Of a stretch of 64,000 bases of DNA, positions 12,401-22,400 are shown piece by piece. The position numbers were made by a program, and so were the translations under genes. The notes under the pieces are model-generated. The model made no database searches. It was not told the origin of the DNA and worked only from the letters and a program-made list of their open reading frames with translations. The DNA comes from Nemania diffusa (Eukaryota; Ascomycota; Sordariomycetes; Xylariales; Xylariaceae), in contig JBBPUQ010000012.1 of the NCBI GenBank assembly GCA_038501195.1, forward strand, positions 124,001 to 188,000. Reading direction: 5' to 3'. Positions within the stretch are counted from its first letter, which is position 1, and each line of letters starts with the position of its first letter.

Positions 12401-13141
12401 GAATACTTACCTAGAAAGTATTTTAATTTTTATATTATTAAATCGAGACTTATATTAAACTATATATCATCTCCGCGTTTTTACGGCATAAATTTTAGCA
12501 AACTCTGACCCCACCCGGCGGCTAAAAAAAAAAATAAAATCTAAATATAATTTATGGATCTTTTTATATTATTAAAGATTTTAGTTTTTTATTTTTTTAA
12601 AGCTACGATGTAAAAAGTCCTCATTAATCGGTTATTATATAAAACTATTGAGGGAGATTTTGTACTTCGTTTGGCGGTTCTTCTATTAAGAAGCAAGTTA
12701 CCGGGAAAGGTTTAAATAGAGCCAGCTTGGATTTCATATTAAAAATGCTGTATATATATTTATTGAAATCCCTTGATTTCTCAAGGGGCTAGAGTACACC
12801 TTACAGTGAAAAACTGAAGAGCCGTCTACTCGTTGCTCTTTTACAATAATATAAAATCTTATATTACTGATTTAGATCCGCGATAGTCCATTTTGAAGTG
12901 TTCTAACTTCTATCTCTAACCTTATTACCGTACCTTAGTGATTAATTAAGCCAGATTAAAATTTACTTTATATCCTTGGTAGTTAGAGCTTTAGGGGGTC
13001 CCCGGAGTTTGACTCTTAAACACGAAAATCATGTAACTCGACCAATCCCTCCATTTGAGGAGTTGCGCTATCTTGAAAATAAATACCTCAAGGAGTAGGA
13101 ACATCCATATTTATATTAAAAAAAAAGCTAGATAAGAACAT
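444..13141 (-). CDS. cox2: cytochrome c oxidase subunit 2, seven exons visible, 3' end off window
   Basis: Subunit 2 of complex IV in the inner membrane; it carries the CuA site and receives electrons from cytochrome c. Exons I place: 13031-13141 ([17 protein letters not shown]), 10753-10845 (two-membrane-helix region begins, DNIMYYL), 9298-9324 (ISHKYLNHG, 27 nt), 8047-8136 (TIIELIWTITPA), 3938-4171 (EGHQWYWSYQYPDF), 2147-2186 ([13 protein letters not shown]) and 444-502 ([19 protein letters not shown]). Joined, they give 218 codons in one frame with TGA as Trp. The CuA cysteines (QCSEICG) and stop must lie beyond position 1, after the intron that occupies 1-443. The ATG at 13141 is chosen because it precedes the conserved MDVPTPWG segment by 11 codons. 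Most exons end in T and are followed after splicing by sequence preceded by G, as group I introns require; exon 2 ending in C is the least certain junction. Confidence 0.95.
503..2146 (-). mobile_element. group I (IA-type) intron in cox2 (intron 6)
   Basis: A 1.64 kb intron between exon 6 (GIKCDA) and exon 7 (PGRLNQ). The core is at 2100-1860: P-like AACTCCGGGGAAGCCC, a segment reading AAAGAGCAACGAGTAGACGG, and S AAGGTGTACTCTAG. The exon before it ends in T and the intron ends in G. It carries a GIY-YIG ORF downstream of the core. Confidence 0.8.
520..1617 (-). CDS. GIY-YIG homing endonuclease, cox2 intron 6
   Basis: Intron-encoded site-specific endonuclease, expected to copy its intron into intronless cox2 alleles. 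The reading frame is open from ATG 1617 ([10 protein letters not shown]) through one TGA read as Trp. The GIY-YIG motif is at about residues 140-160 ([20 protein letters not shown]), followed by FLEQYYLL and a C-terminal DNA-binding stretch with a NUMOD1-like helix ([20 protein letters not shown]). It is a paralogue of the ORF in the next intron upstream: both share LLNQKVSIT and a GKP-KAGVYIF block. About 365 aa, with no in-frame TAA or TAG, so probably intact. The ATG choice is uncertain, because translation could start upstream in the same frame. Confidence 0.85.
2187..3937 (-). mobile_element. group I (IA-type) intron in cox2 (intron 5)
   Basis: A 1.75 kb intron between exon 5 (ending SGDVIH) and exon 6 (SFACPAL). 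The core at 3895-3565 is almost the same as that of intron 6 (AACTCCGGGGAAGCCC, AAAGAGCAACGAGTAGACGG, AAGGTGTACTCTAGTC). The two neighbouring introns look like products of one family. Confidence 0.8.
2225..3436 (-). CDS. GIY-YIG homing endonuclease, cox2 intron 5
   Basis: A 403-aa intron protein with no internal stop. The N-terminus is hydrophobic (about residues 5-42, two possible membrane segments). It is followed by a basic RFYST stretch, [14 protein letters not shown], the GIY-YIG catalytic motif ([20 protein letters not shown], about residues 148-167), FLEQYYLL, and a C-terminal region ending in a NUMOD1-like helix. The frame matches that of upstream cox2 exon 5, so it may be expressed as an exon-intron fusion and then cleaved, or from its own ATG. 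It is paralogous to the intron 6 ORF. Confidence 0.87.
   Translation of the reverse strand: MSLLLENCLFTSYILLLNLITIPCTIYSLVLIYVLLFFINIDKSKSTIRFVKLPSGVIIRDSSLRYGNKSSKVRFYSTTPNKTVYKDFKDITVDVLNNLLKNQKVSITEAELARLKSIPGVRFKLPLNDQTYPSFEGLVGKPNTRDIKAGVYIFTHIASGAKYVGSSNSLSRRLDQYFTFKHFNQKNSGLLIPLIKEEGFEAFNLEVLVIPENIGLEFNGSNNLNFYFPYLFLEQYYLLHEKFNLNTQRIVNFRVNQGKTVYLYSLEGKILYYCGNSLHGIKGALGIHYATCTNCIKTGNSYLDFFKITTNFLDGAERTKLSLQELLELIDRKKKEVLQKRTSIKFSKAILIRKEDQEQTLEFSSITMTVKHLKSIGVYADRNQIAKYLDTGITYKGYFFSKA
4322..4530 (-). pseudogene. NUMOD1-type DNA-binding remnant
   Basis: A reading frame of about 65 codons at the 3' end of cox2 intron 4 shows the NUMOD1 pattern: [20 protein letters not shown] then [15 protein letters not shown], ending in a stop at 4322. 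This module is usually the C-terminal DNA-binding part of GIY-YIG or LAGLIDADG endonucleases. No catalytic domain is attached, so I read it as a leftover of a lost endonuclease. Confidence 0.6.
4769..6074 (-). pseudogene. broken LAGLIDADG endonuclease, cox2 intron 4 (second)
   Basis: A second double-motif LAGLIDADG gene in the same intron. Motif 1 reads [13 protein letters not shown] near 5630 and motif 2 [12 protein letters not shown] near 5155. Two breaks are seen. Near 5650 the frame that carries the basic FSSQATLQ leader leaves the frame of NPWFVSG. Near 5160 a single missing base turns HWIAGF into a stop. The C-terminus ([10 protein letters not shown], stop at 4769) is otherwise normal. 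The far 5' part (5700-6074) is hydrophobic, very AT-rich and of doubtful meaning. Confidence 0.75.
6331..7644 (-). CDS. LAGLIDADG homing endonuclease, cox2 intron 4 (first)
   Basis: A double-motif LAGLIDADG endonuclease of about 437 aa, open throughout when TGA is Trp. Motif 1 is [12 protein letters not shown] (about residue 128) and motif 2 is [12 protein letters not shown] (about residue 258). Each is followed by the usual DKYPL / FxDF-type segments. The N-terminal 100 residues include a hydrophobic segment ([14 protein letters not shown]) and a basic SFTRSYS stretch. Exon 4 and this frame are separated by a TAA soon after the splice site, so it needs its own start; ATG 7644 is the first one. 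Probably intact. Confidence 0.83.
8137..9297 (-). mobile_element. group I intron in cox2 (intron 3)
   Basis: A 1.16 kb intron between the 27-nt exon 3 (ISHKYLNHG) and exon 4 (TIIELIW). Core elements lie downstream of the ORF: P-like GGAAACTCC (8380), Q-like AATCCGACGG (8265), R CTCAGAGACTAAATG (8205) and S AAGATATAGTC (8175). This class differs from introns 5 and 6. Confidence 0.8.
8410..9297 (-). CDS. GIY-YIG homing endonuclease, cox2 intron 3
   Basis: The frame continues directly from cox2 exon 3 into the intron (after HKYLNHG). It encodes a basic RFCSTKP leader, the GIY-YIG motif ([20 protein letters not shown]), [14 protein letters not shown], and several NUMOD3 repeats ([39 protein letters not shown]). 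A C-terminal NUMOD1-like helix follows ([20 protein letters not shown]). About 295 intron-encoded residues with no stop, so intact. The repeats and helix are the known extended DNA-binding arm of this family. Confidence 0.87.
9325..10752 (-). mobile_element. group I (IA-type) intron in cox2 (intron 2)
   Basis: A 1.43 kb intron between the exon ending TQSP and the mini-exon ISHKYLNHG. The core is at 10710-10490: AACTTCGGGGAACTCC, AAAGAACAACGAGCAGACGG, then AAGGTGTGCTCTAACTGG. The reading frame of the endonuclease passes through part of the core. Confidence 0.8.
9499..10626 (-). CDS. LAGLIDADG homing endonuclease, cox2 intron 2
   Basis: A 375-codon frame from ATG 10626, in frame with cox2 exon 2. 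The first 90 codons overlap the ribozyme core ([20 protein letters not shown] is the core read as protein). Motif 1 is [15 protein letters not shown] and motif 2 [15 protein letters not shown]. Both halves keep the [11 protein letters not shown] and [10 protein letters not shown] segments typical of the family, and it ends [12 protein letters not shown]. Open throughout with TGA as Trp; probably active as endonuclease or maturase. Confidence 0.85.
11191..11265. repeat. direct repeat copy A in cox2 intron 1
   Basis: CTAAAAAAAAAATAAAATCT followed by AAATATAATTTATGGATC and TTTTTATATTATTAAAG. Nearly identical to 12521-12603; a weaker copy lies at 37680-37740. Confidence 0.75.
11340..12349 (-). 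pseudogene. broken LAGLIDADG endonuclease, cox2 intron 1
   Basis: Recognisable double-motif endonuclease split over three frames. Segment 1 ends with motif 1 ([13 protein letters not shown], near 12180) and the frame is lost right after it. Segment 2 holds the middle of the protein and motif 2 ([16 protein letters not shown], near 11700), then a stop. Segment 3 (11636 down) holds [19 protein letters not shown] and [16 protein letters not shown]. At least two frameshifts, so non-functional. Confidence 0.8.
12521..12603. repeat. direct repeat copy B in cox2 intron 1
   Basis: Second copy of the repeat at 11191-11265, in the same orientation. Together the two copies bracket the broken LAGLIDADG gene, as expected if a mobile segment was inserted or duplicated there. 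Confidence 0.75.
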
Positions 13142-13559
13142 AATAGGTAAATATAAAAATCTCTAAATTCATAAAAAACATTTGTATATATCATACACTA
13201 AAATCGAAAAATAGAGCCATAGATAAGATTATTTATTTATTAAAACTAGAGTACTTTTCACATCGAGTTTGGGCACTGGTGCTCTTTACTCTATTATAAT
13301 GTGAACTTACAACCAAAAAAGCTTGAATTCTCTACCACCATTAATATAAATAATCTAGGTTATATATGATTCCCGCTGCTGCGAAGCTAGCTAGCGCGCG
13401 GATAAAAAAAATATCTTTTTTTTTTTTTATAAGCCCTCATATTATTCCTTTATACAATATTGCACTACGTTAGCTAATAAAAAAAGAGCGAAGAAAACAC
13501 TACTCCTGTGTATTCGATACAGGGCGTATTTTTATATGAAACTAAGATATTTTAAATAC
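13142..13559. other. spacer upstream of cox2
   Basis: AT-rich spacer. It holds a tRNA-Lys-like remnant at 13295-13345, a GC-rich palindromic cluster at 13372-13400 (CTGCTGCGAAGCTAGCTAGC and GCGCGCGG) and a poly-T run. No ORF is supported. Confidence 0.6.
13295..13345 (-). pseudogene. tRNA-Lys-like fragment
   Basis: Minus strand reads GGTGGTAGAGAATTCAAGCT then TTTTTGGTTGTAAGTTCA. It looks like the D arm, 5' anticodon arm and part of the T arm of a trnK(TTT), with the 3' half of the anticodon arm missing. A related fragment lies at 36155-36228. Confidence 0.45.
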
Positions 13560-14300
13560 TATAATATATCTACCTCTATAAGGTGTATTGATACCTTTAT
13601 CTAATAGATATTTCTCCCTACGAGATAGCGATTTTATGTCTGAATTAACAACATTTGCTGCCTTACGAATAAATTCGTAAGTAGTAGTGAGTTTAGTCTC
13701 AAGATCTGTAATTTCTACTTAAATACCCGGCCTGTTAAGTTTTGTTCTTTTCAATGCGGCAGCTCTAATAAGATCTATAGACTCGGCGGTGTGTTTTTTT
13801 GCATAAAAATTATAGTTAACTCCTTTACGAGACTCACTCATAAGTTTTTTAACTTCCTCGTTGTGTTTTCTACCTAATGCAAGAGTACGCAATTTTTCTA
13901 TACTTTCAGGTGTATGTACATAACCGCTAGAATTTCCAGCTAACCTGTTAAGGTTATATTCAGGGTTTAACTTATCTATTAATTTTTGTTCACATTTTAT
14001 AAAATTATCTGAAGTTGTGTATTTGAGTATAACCAAATAAAAATTAGCCATTCTATGTTTAGATAGAGCTCTAACAATATATTAGCACAAGCAAGATAGT
14101 ATCAATATAGGTAGTAATCACTTAATCAGAGATATAAAGGGTCACCACACCAATATAAAATTTTCCATTTACATTATTAAATCAACAATATACTCCTACT
14201 TTCCGTAATTATCTTTACGAATAAGTTCACGAGATTATTGAGGATTTTCATAAGTTTTAAGACCTAATTTACTAATAGATGAAAGAGAGAAAACAGTACC
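13560..14300 (-). pseudogene. second GIY-YIG ORF beside the duplicated atp9 exon
   Basis: Paralogue of the atp9 intron ORF. The catalytic part survives near 14180-14120 (GKFYIGVGDPLY), out of frame. An open stretch at 14051-13719 carries KLIDKLNPEYNLNRLAGNSS, two NUMOD3-like repeats (HTPESIEKLRTLALGRKH) and ends RPGI. A stop then separates it from VEITDLETKLTTTYEFIRKA and NTPYRGRY, which continue the same protein. Several breaks, so dead. Confidence 0.75.
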
Positions 14301-14535
14301 ATATGGTTGCGAAACAACACCGTGTGAACTATTATTAGTATTATTACCTATACCACATTTAGAGCAGAGCTAAACAACCTTTTATTACATAAACCGAATG
14401 CTAAAGAATATAAAAATTTATCCCAGCTTCGCATGAATAAAGAGCTTTCCGCCGTAAGATGAAATATATATAGAATTAAGCGCTCTGGCTTTGAAATTAG
14501 CACCATATTTAAAGCAACCGTATAATTCTGTGAGA

Positions 14536-14585
14536 TTAAGCAACTAATAATAAAAATGCCATCATCCATGCAAGGAAAAAGTAGC
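14536..14585 (-). pseudogene. duplicated atp9 last exon (degenerate)
   Basis: Minus strand reads FFLAWMMAFLLLVA then stop, a near copy of the true last exon at 14799-14842 (FALMMAFLLLYVA). It sits next to a second GIY-YIG ORF, so an exon plus endonuclease unit appears in tandem. Confidence 0.75.
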
Positions 14586-14654
14586 ATATGAGAAAGCAAA
14601 AACCTAAAAATAGCATATGAAAACTTATTTAACACAGACTTTTATTTTTTTTTA

Positions 14655-14671
14655 CCCCCCCCCCCCCCCCC
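14655..14671. repeat. poly-C tract
   Basis: Seventeen consecutive C on the plus strand, followed by TCCCCTTTCCC, in DNA that is otherwise strongly AT-rich. The exact length may be uncertain from sequencing. Confidence 0.8.
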
Positions 14672-14798
14672 TCCCCTTTCCCTTACTGACAAGTTAATAA
14701 ACATGTAAGCTACCTTTTGACGCATTAACTCGACCTGCATTTTATTCTATCTATAGCTAAGCTATGTTCAAACAAATTTTCTAAGATTAAACAATTAG

Positions 14799-16837
<2,039 letters not shown>

Positions 16838-18172
16838 TTATTCGTTAATCTCCTTTAAAACTATTTTAACTACAGCTGTGACCACTTCTACTATATGATC
16901 CACATCTTTAGCTGTAATGTTATAAGGAGGATGAATCATAATATGATCTCCATTTACCCCATCTGCTCCTCCCGTTCCTTGATATATTGTCATATTAAAC
17001 TCTGACAATGCCAAGTTTACAATTCTTTGAGTTACCTTTACATCTGTATAGAAAGGCTCCTTAGTATTTTTGTCTTTGACAAGTTCTATAGCTATAAACA
17101 AACCTTTACCTCTAATATCACCTACGTTAGGATGGTCCCCTAACGCACCTTTAAGCTATCCTCTAAATAAATACCTAGTTCCAATACATTATTTATCAAA
17201 TTACCTTCTGCTATAATTTGGTGAACATTCCATGCAGCAACTGCCCCTACAGGTACGGCATCGAAGGTAAGCCCATGAATAAATTGTTCAGTTTTCAATG
17301 CCTCACATACCTTAGGAGAGGCTAAGATAGCCGAAATAGGGTGATATCCACCCCCAAGTCCTTTACCTATTATTTGTATATCAGGTACAACACCCTCTTC
17401 CTGTCAGGCATGCAATGTACCAGTTCTACCCATACCACACATAACTTCATCAAATATAAGAAGAATTTCATGTTTATGGCAAACTTCCTTCATGGCTTTT
17501 AAATAACCAGGTACAGGTGTAGCACACCCAAGTGCAGCTCCACTGACAGGTTCCATTAAAAAACACATAATTTTATCCGCACCTATTTCATTAATTTTAT
17601 CCTCAAATTCCTGGACTTTTCTAGCAACAAAGGCAGCGTCGGATTCACCATCTATTTGTTGACGGTAAGGATTACAAGAACTAATATGTTCAACATTATC
17701 CGTAAGAAGAGGATAGAAGGGTTGTTGACGGATAACAAAACTTGACGCACTTAAAGCACCAATAGTATTACCGTGATAACTATTTTCACGGGTAACAACA
17801 ATATGACGTTGAGTTTCTTTGTCTTGATCATAAAAATATTGACGAGCTAACTTTAAGGCTGCTTCTGTTGCGTCAGAACCTGACCCTGTTAAATAGACTT
17901 TTGTCAATTGATTTCCTGTACTATTTACAAGAAAATCATTCAATTTAGAAACATCCTTATCTTTTCAATAAGATGTAGATAAATAATGAGTACCCTCCGA
18001 GTATTTTTTCATCATAGCCTCGATTACTTTCTCGTTACCATAACCAATACAAGCGGCTCCTGCTCCTGAAGCTGCATCAAAAATTTCCTTCCCGTCTTCT
18101 GTATATAAGTAAGTACCCTTTCCCCTAATTATAACAGGGTAAGATTTCTTTAAATGATGATTGATTTAAAGA
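16838..18172 (-). pseudogene. class III (PLP) aminotransferase gene, nuclear type, frameshifted
   Basis: Fold-type I pyridoxal-phosphate aminotransferase of class III (4-aminobutyrate / omega-amino acid / BioA-like family). The order of conserved blocks is complete: KGTYLYTEDGKEIFDAASGA, YLTGSGSDATEAALKLARQY, RENSYHGNTIGALS, FLMEPVSGAALGC, LLIFDEVMCGMGRTGTLHAW, the PLP-lysine block IIGKGLGGGYHPIS, HGLTFDAVPVGAVAAW, NVGDIRGKGLFIAIELVKDK and a C-terminus with GDHIMIHPPYN. Two Trp positions use TGA, so the gene has adapted to, or mutated within, mitochondria. One base is missing near 17155 (SLK-GALGDHPN), which shifts the frame. The frame opens after a TAA with INHHLKKSYP and no ATG. No such gene belongs to the standard fungal mitochondrial set, so capture of a nuclear gene is inferred. 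The substrate cannot be told. Confidence 0.85.
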
Positions 18173-18520
18173 ATTATCTGAAATACTTAATTCACCACTT
18201 AAAGACTTATCTATGCTTGGTTCACGCACAGATGGATTATTTAAATTTTCTTCGTAGCTATTTAATTCCGGCAGGTCCTGGTCCCCTTTATCGGGTAAAA
18301 AACCAAAACTAAATATAAAAACATTAAAAACATTCACTATAAATGTAGACATTTGGAAAAAAAAACTTATTATCAATAAAGATAAGATCAATAAAATTAA
18401 ATTTTTAATTAAACTTTTGGGGTTTTTTCTATTAGCATATATTAATTTTAAGGTATGAACTGTTAATTTTAAAGATAACAGAATACCCAATATTGTCCTA
18501 GATAAAATAAAACAATCCAT
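18125..18520 (-). CDS. hypothetical membrane protein
   Basis: 131 codons from ATG 18520. Two or three hydrophobic stretches (IILGILLSLKL-like near the start and LIKNLILLILSLLIISFFFQ around residues 38-60), then an acidic, Ser/Asn-rich tail (LPELNSYEENLNNPSVREPS). I do not recognise it. Its end overlaps the first codons of the aminotransferase in another frame, so one of the two ends is probably rearranged. Confidence 0.5.
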   Translation of the reverse strand: MDCFILSRTILGILLSLKLTVHTLKLIYANRKNPKSLIKNLILLILSLLIISFFFQMSTFIVNVFNVFIFSFGFLPDKGDQDLPELNSYEENLNNPSVREPSIDKSLSGELSISDNSLNQSSFKEILPCYN

Positions 18521-18559
18521 AAAAGATAGTGTATTAATATTAAAAGGGACCTGTAAGAA

Positions 18560-19140
18560 AATAATTATAATATAAATAAATATACTTAGGATAAACTAAA
18601 CTAATAACATATTATATTAGTTATAACATATAAACTATTTAAGCATAATTTGATCAAAAGATCTATATTTTTATAGGATAAATAAACCATAACTAAACTA
18701 GCTACAATTGTAAATAAATTGAAATATAAAAACAAATCAACCCCTTCATTTAACTTAAACATAACCAAAAATAAAGATATTCCTAATAATGTAGCAAGTA
18801 CATATAGTATAATAGAGGAAAATTTAACAAAAAAATCTTTATTAATAAAGTAAAATTTACTTATATCAGTAAAAGAAAATATTAAATCTAAATTAACTAA
18901 GCAGACTTTACTGATAAAACCGTTAAAAAAACTCTTTTGATTATGCTCCTGCTCCTGCTGCGAAGCTGCAGCACCACCCCTTCGGGGATTGAAGCGGATT
19001 TAAGAAAATTTATTACTTTTTCATCTACTCCTTTAGGATATATCGATTGTACATTTAGATTCTCTACTAAAAAAATACTTATTAATTCTGTGACATTAGA
19101 TGATTTTACATTTAATGGGGTAGTAACTTGCCTACTATCT
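18560..19140 (-). pseudogene. hypothetical membrane ORF interrupted by a GC cluster
   Basis: On the minus strand one frame reads VTTPLNVKSSNVTELISIFL ... GVDEKVINFLKSASIPEG down to about 18985. A second frame from about 18905 reads LIFSFTDISKFYFINKDFF, then the hydrophobic ILYVLATLLGISLFLVMFK and LYFNLFTIVASLVMVYLS, ending near 18600. Between them is a GC-rich palindromic insert at 18943-18990. It may once have been a single protein with the ORF at 18125-18520. Function unknown. Confidence 0.4.
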
Positions 19141-19144
19141 ATTT

Positions 19145-19480
19145 TTAATGCACTTTTCCTAATTCAAAACAGAATCCTAGAGCTATTATCAATATAAATA
19201 CACATACTATGATTAATCCATAAAGCCCATTTTCATTTGCACTTGCCATATAAGGTAAAACTAGAATAACTTCTCCATCAAATAGAATATAAAGAATTAG
19301 ATATGTAAAGAATAAAACATTAAATTCTTCTCTATTTTGACCTAAAAAACTATGAAACCCACATTCAAAATTAGAACCTTTTTCTCGATTGGGTATGTTA
19401 AGGGCTAAAAGAAAATTACCTGTTAAGAAGACTAAAGCTATTATAGATACAAATAAAAAGAATAAAGTCATTCTACTCAT
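19145..19480 (-). CDS. nad3: NADH dehydrogenase subunit 3
   Basis: Small core membrane subunit of complex I. 111 aa, three hydrophobic helices, and the conserved loop with the Cys of the active/deactive switch region (SNFECGFHSFLGQ). ATG 19480 follows directly on the nad2 stop codon, with no spacer; such nad2-nad3 junctions are common in filamentous ascomycetes and suggest co-transcription. No intron. Stop TAA at 19145. Confidence 0.97.
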   Translation of the reverse strand: MSRMTLFFLFVSIIALVFLTGNFLLALNIPNREKGSNFECGFHSFLGQNREEFNVLFFTYLILYILFDGEVILVLPYMASANENGLYGLIIVCVFILIIALGFCFELGKVH

Positions 19481-22400
19481 TTAATTATTAAATAAAATCT
19501 GTACTAAGATAGTACCCATATTTAATCATTCTTTGTTTAAAAATATAAATAATAATATTATTAAAGTTATACTAGATATTGTTATAGATATAGGGCTAGA
19601 CATAACTATATTATTATATTTGAAATCTAAATTTTTTATTAAAGTATCATTATTATTATAAATATAACCTAATAATTTTCTATCTTTTAATAAAGAATTT
19701 ATTTTATATTCAGGTTTATAAAAGAAAATTTCTTTTATAATATTAAGGTAGTTGGGTCGCATTACAACACCTTAGTGTAAGGTATTAGTTCAACACGTTT
19801 ATGTAACCCTCAAAGGTTTATATAAACACGTGTAACGTGTTGCACAACCTACCTGTTAGGTCTATATATAACGCTCCCTCCGAACCGTACGTGCGAGTTT
19901 CCCCGCATACGGCTCTCGAATCAATCTATAACAATTTTAGGATTTTATTGCCATAAGATATATTTCTCCGTATCCCTGCAAAGCAGGGATTATAAGTAAG
20001 GCAACCTTACTGTCAGTAGTATGAATAAGATATGCAGTGTTCCACCCTTCTTTATATTCTATTTAATCCTCCGTCTTTATTAAAAAAGGATCAAATTTTG
20101 GTGGTTGTTTGGTATATTTATCGTCCAGGTAAGAAGCAGAAAGAGATTTAGGGTAGTTGAAGGTTATAATATATTTTCCATCTGACTTTATACCTAATTT
20201 ATTATAAACTTTATCTAGAGTATATTTTATAATGACTTTATTAAGACTCATTCTGTGTTTGGCTCCTATAGTATGAAGAAGAGAATATTTAATAATATAA
20301 ATAGCCTCATTAAGATCCCGTCTATTCTCTCCCATCTTGTAATAATTAATCAGACCTACCATGATGTTATTATACCGTTGTATAATTTCACTATCAGATA
20401 AATAGATTCATTTACCTATATACTTGGGTTTTCCTTGTGGATTCACGGAAGTCCATTTTGACATAGGCCGTCAAAATGGACCGACTTCAAATTTAACATA
20501 CAAACATTAATTATTTAATTAATTAATTTCTTTCTTTCTTACTTTCTTTCTTACTTTATTTCTTTCTAATAAGGTTCTTTACTTTATTTATAAAACGTTT
20601 TATAGGTCCAACAACATAATAACTAAAATAAATTATTCACGTTGGGTCATAATTTATTAAATAAACTATCACTTTTATTATAAGTATAACACTTAGATAT
20701 AGTATTTCATGATAATTTATAGGTAGATCTATCAAACAGCTTATCAAGCTATTTATTTCTAGACCTGGGGCATTTATAGTAGGTATCTTCAAATCAATAC
20801 CTAAACACCGAACTTTTATATGGCTAGGTATGTGAAAATCAATATTTTCCAAAAAATTCGTTTTGAAAGGTCCATCAGGTTTGCAGCTGTTTGGAGTTTC
20901 TAGATTATTTTCTACACTTTTTTTGAATGGCTTATTTCCACCTTTATAAACACCATCAAGAATAGGGCTATTTCCAGTCCGAGGTCTTTTGAAACTTTTA
21001 GATGATTCTCCTGCTTGCATTGATGTTTCATTAGAAGAAGATATGGATCTTTTAGTTCCCGGCTGCATAGTAGCCTCGCTTAGTTTAGGCTTTGCTCGCA
21101 AAGCAGCATCTTGAACTTGGGGATTACCCTTCCCGGGAATATATTGAGGACTTGAATAGTTAAAGAGTTATTATGTAGCTCTTTATCTATTGACGCACTA
21201 TTATTAGGTTTTGAAGCTCAAGACTCTACATCTTGTCTTCTAGTTTTAAGATATTCTGAGGCAATATCATGTGATTCAATACTTTTTTTTAGCATTTTAT
21301 AAGAAGATTGCGATAAACTACTAATAAGTGGGTGATCTTCGAAAAATTTTAGGCTGTTTTCTGTAGAATTCACGCGTTGAGTGGATGCTTTATCACCTTT
21401 CGAACTAGCTAATAATTTACCAATAAAATCTTTTTGACATAATGTCGGGTCTTTTTTTAACTCCTCATAGAATACATAATTATTTTTTTTCGTTAAATAA
21501 CTAAATTCCTGTTCTGCTAATTCTTCACTGCGAAGAATTAGTTTTTCACGCCGATCTCTTAAAGCCTCGGGATTATTTTTAAATGCAATAGCTAAATCAC
21601 TGGGTTTTTCATTAAGAATTTTTGTTATAGTTTCTGCAGTTAAACTCGGTCTAGTATTATCTCTGTCAAATTCAGTTCTTGCCTGCTCATAGTCAGAACT
21701 TTTAAATTTATATCCTAAATGCTTTAAACCGCAATCTTCATTGTTACAATATACTTGTTTTACCTTCCTTACTTGGAAAATAGCAGTGTTACTAAAATAA
21801 CGAACTCCTCACTTAATAGAAGAAGATTTAGCCTCTGAAAACCCTGTAATAATTAAAGGATTTAATTTATCATTATTAGAAAAAGTAGAATAAGTAAAAT
21901 AAGTTCTAATTAATGTTTGATTAATTAATGTAAGGTTAGTAAGGATTTTGATCTGATAATTTCTTTTGAAATCCGTTAGAGCACACCTTAAACTTTTAAT
22001 ACTGGAGGTAGCTACCTCCTTATTTATTAGTCTACTACCATCTGCTCGTTGCTCTTTTACAGATAAAACATTATCTAATTTAGATCCGCGATTACCTATT
22101 TCAGTTTCCATCATCTTATAACTTATTACTATATCTGAGTAATTAATTCAGCCACTCATATATTTTCATATATGGCTTAGTATTATAAGCTTTAAGGCGT
22201 CCCCGGAATTTGGCAATAAAGGCCGATTTAGGGCTTTCCTAGAGCCCATATCAACTAATCCTTTAGAAATAAGTCATTCCTTAACTACCTTTTTAGGTAC
22301 AATTAATTTTAGCTTTCTAGTTGAAAGTATTAGCCCTGGCGGCGACTTCCGCAGGCTCAATGAGTCGCCTGGGCGGTCCAGAGGGGAAAGCCGTAGCGTA

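Larger units (their letters stand above)
10846..13030 (-). mobile_element. group I (IA-type) intron in cox2 (intron 1)
   Basis: A 2.19 kb intron between VELH (exon 1) and DNIMYYL (exon 2). The core is at 13010-12785 (AACTCCGGGGACCCCC, AAAGAGCAACGAGTAGACGG, AAGGTGTACTCTAG). It holds a decayed LAGLIDADG gene and a pair of about 75-bp direct repeats at its flanks (11191-11265 and 12521-12603). Confidence 0.8.

Noticed and set aside
21809..22114. Independent small protein starting [14 protein letters not shown]
   Set aside because: The segment [10 protein letters not shown]...[11 protein letters not shown] is the group I core read as protein, as in the ORFs near 31.3 and 10.5 kb.
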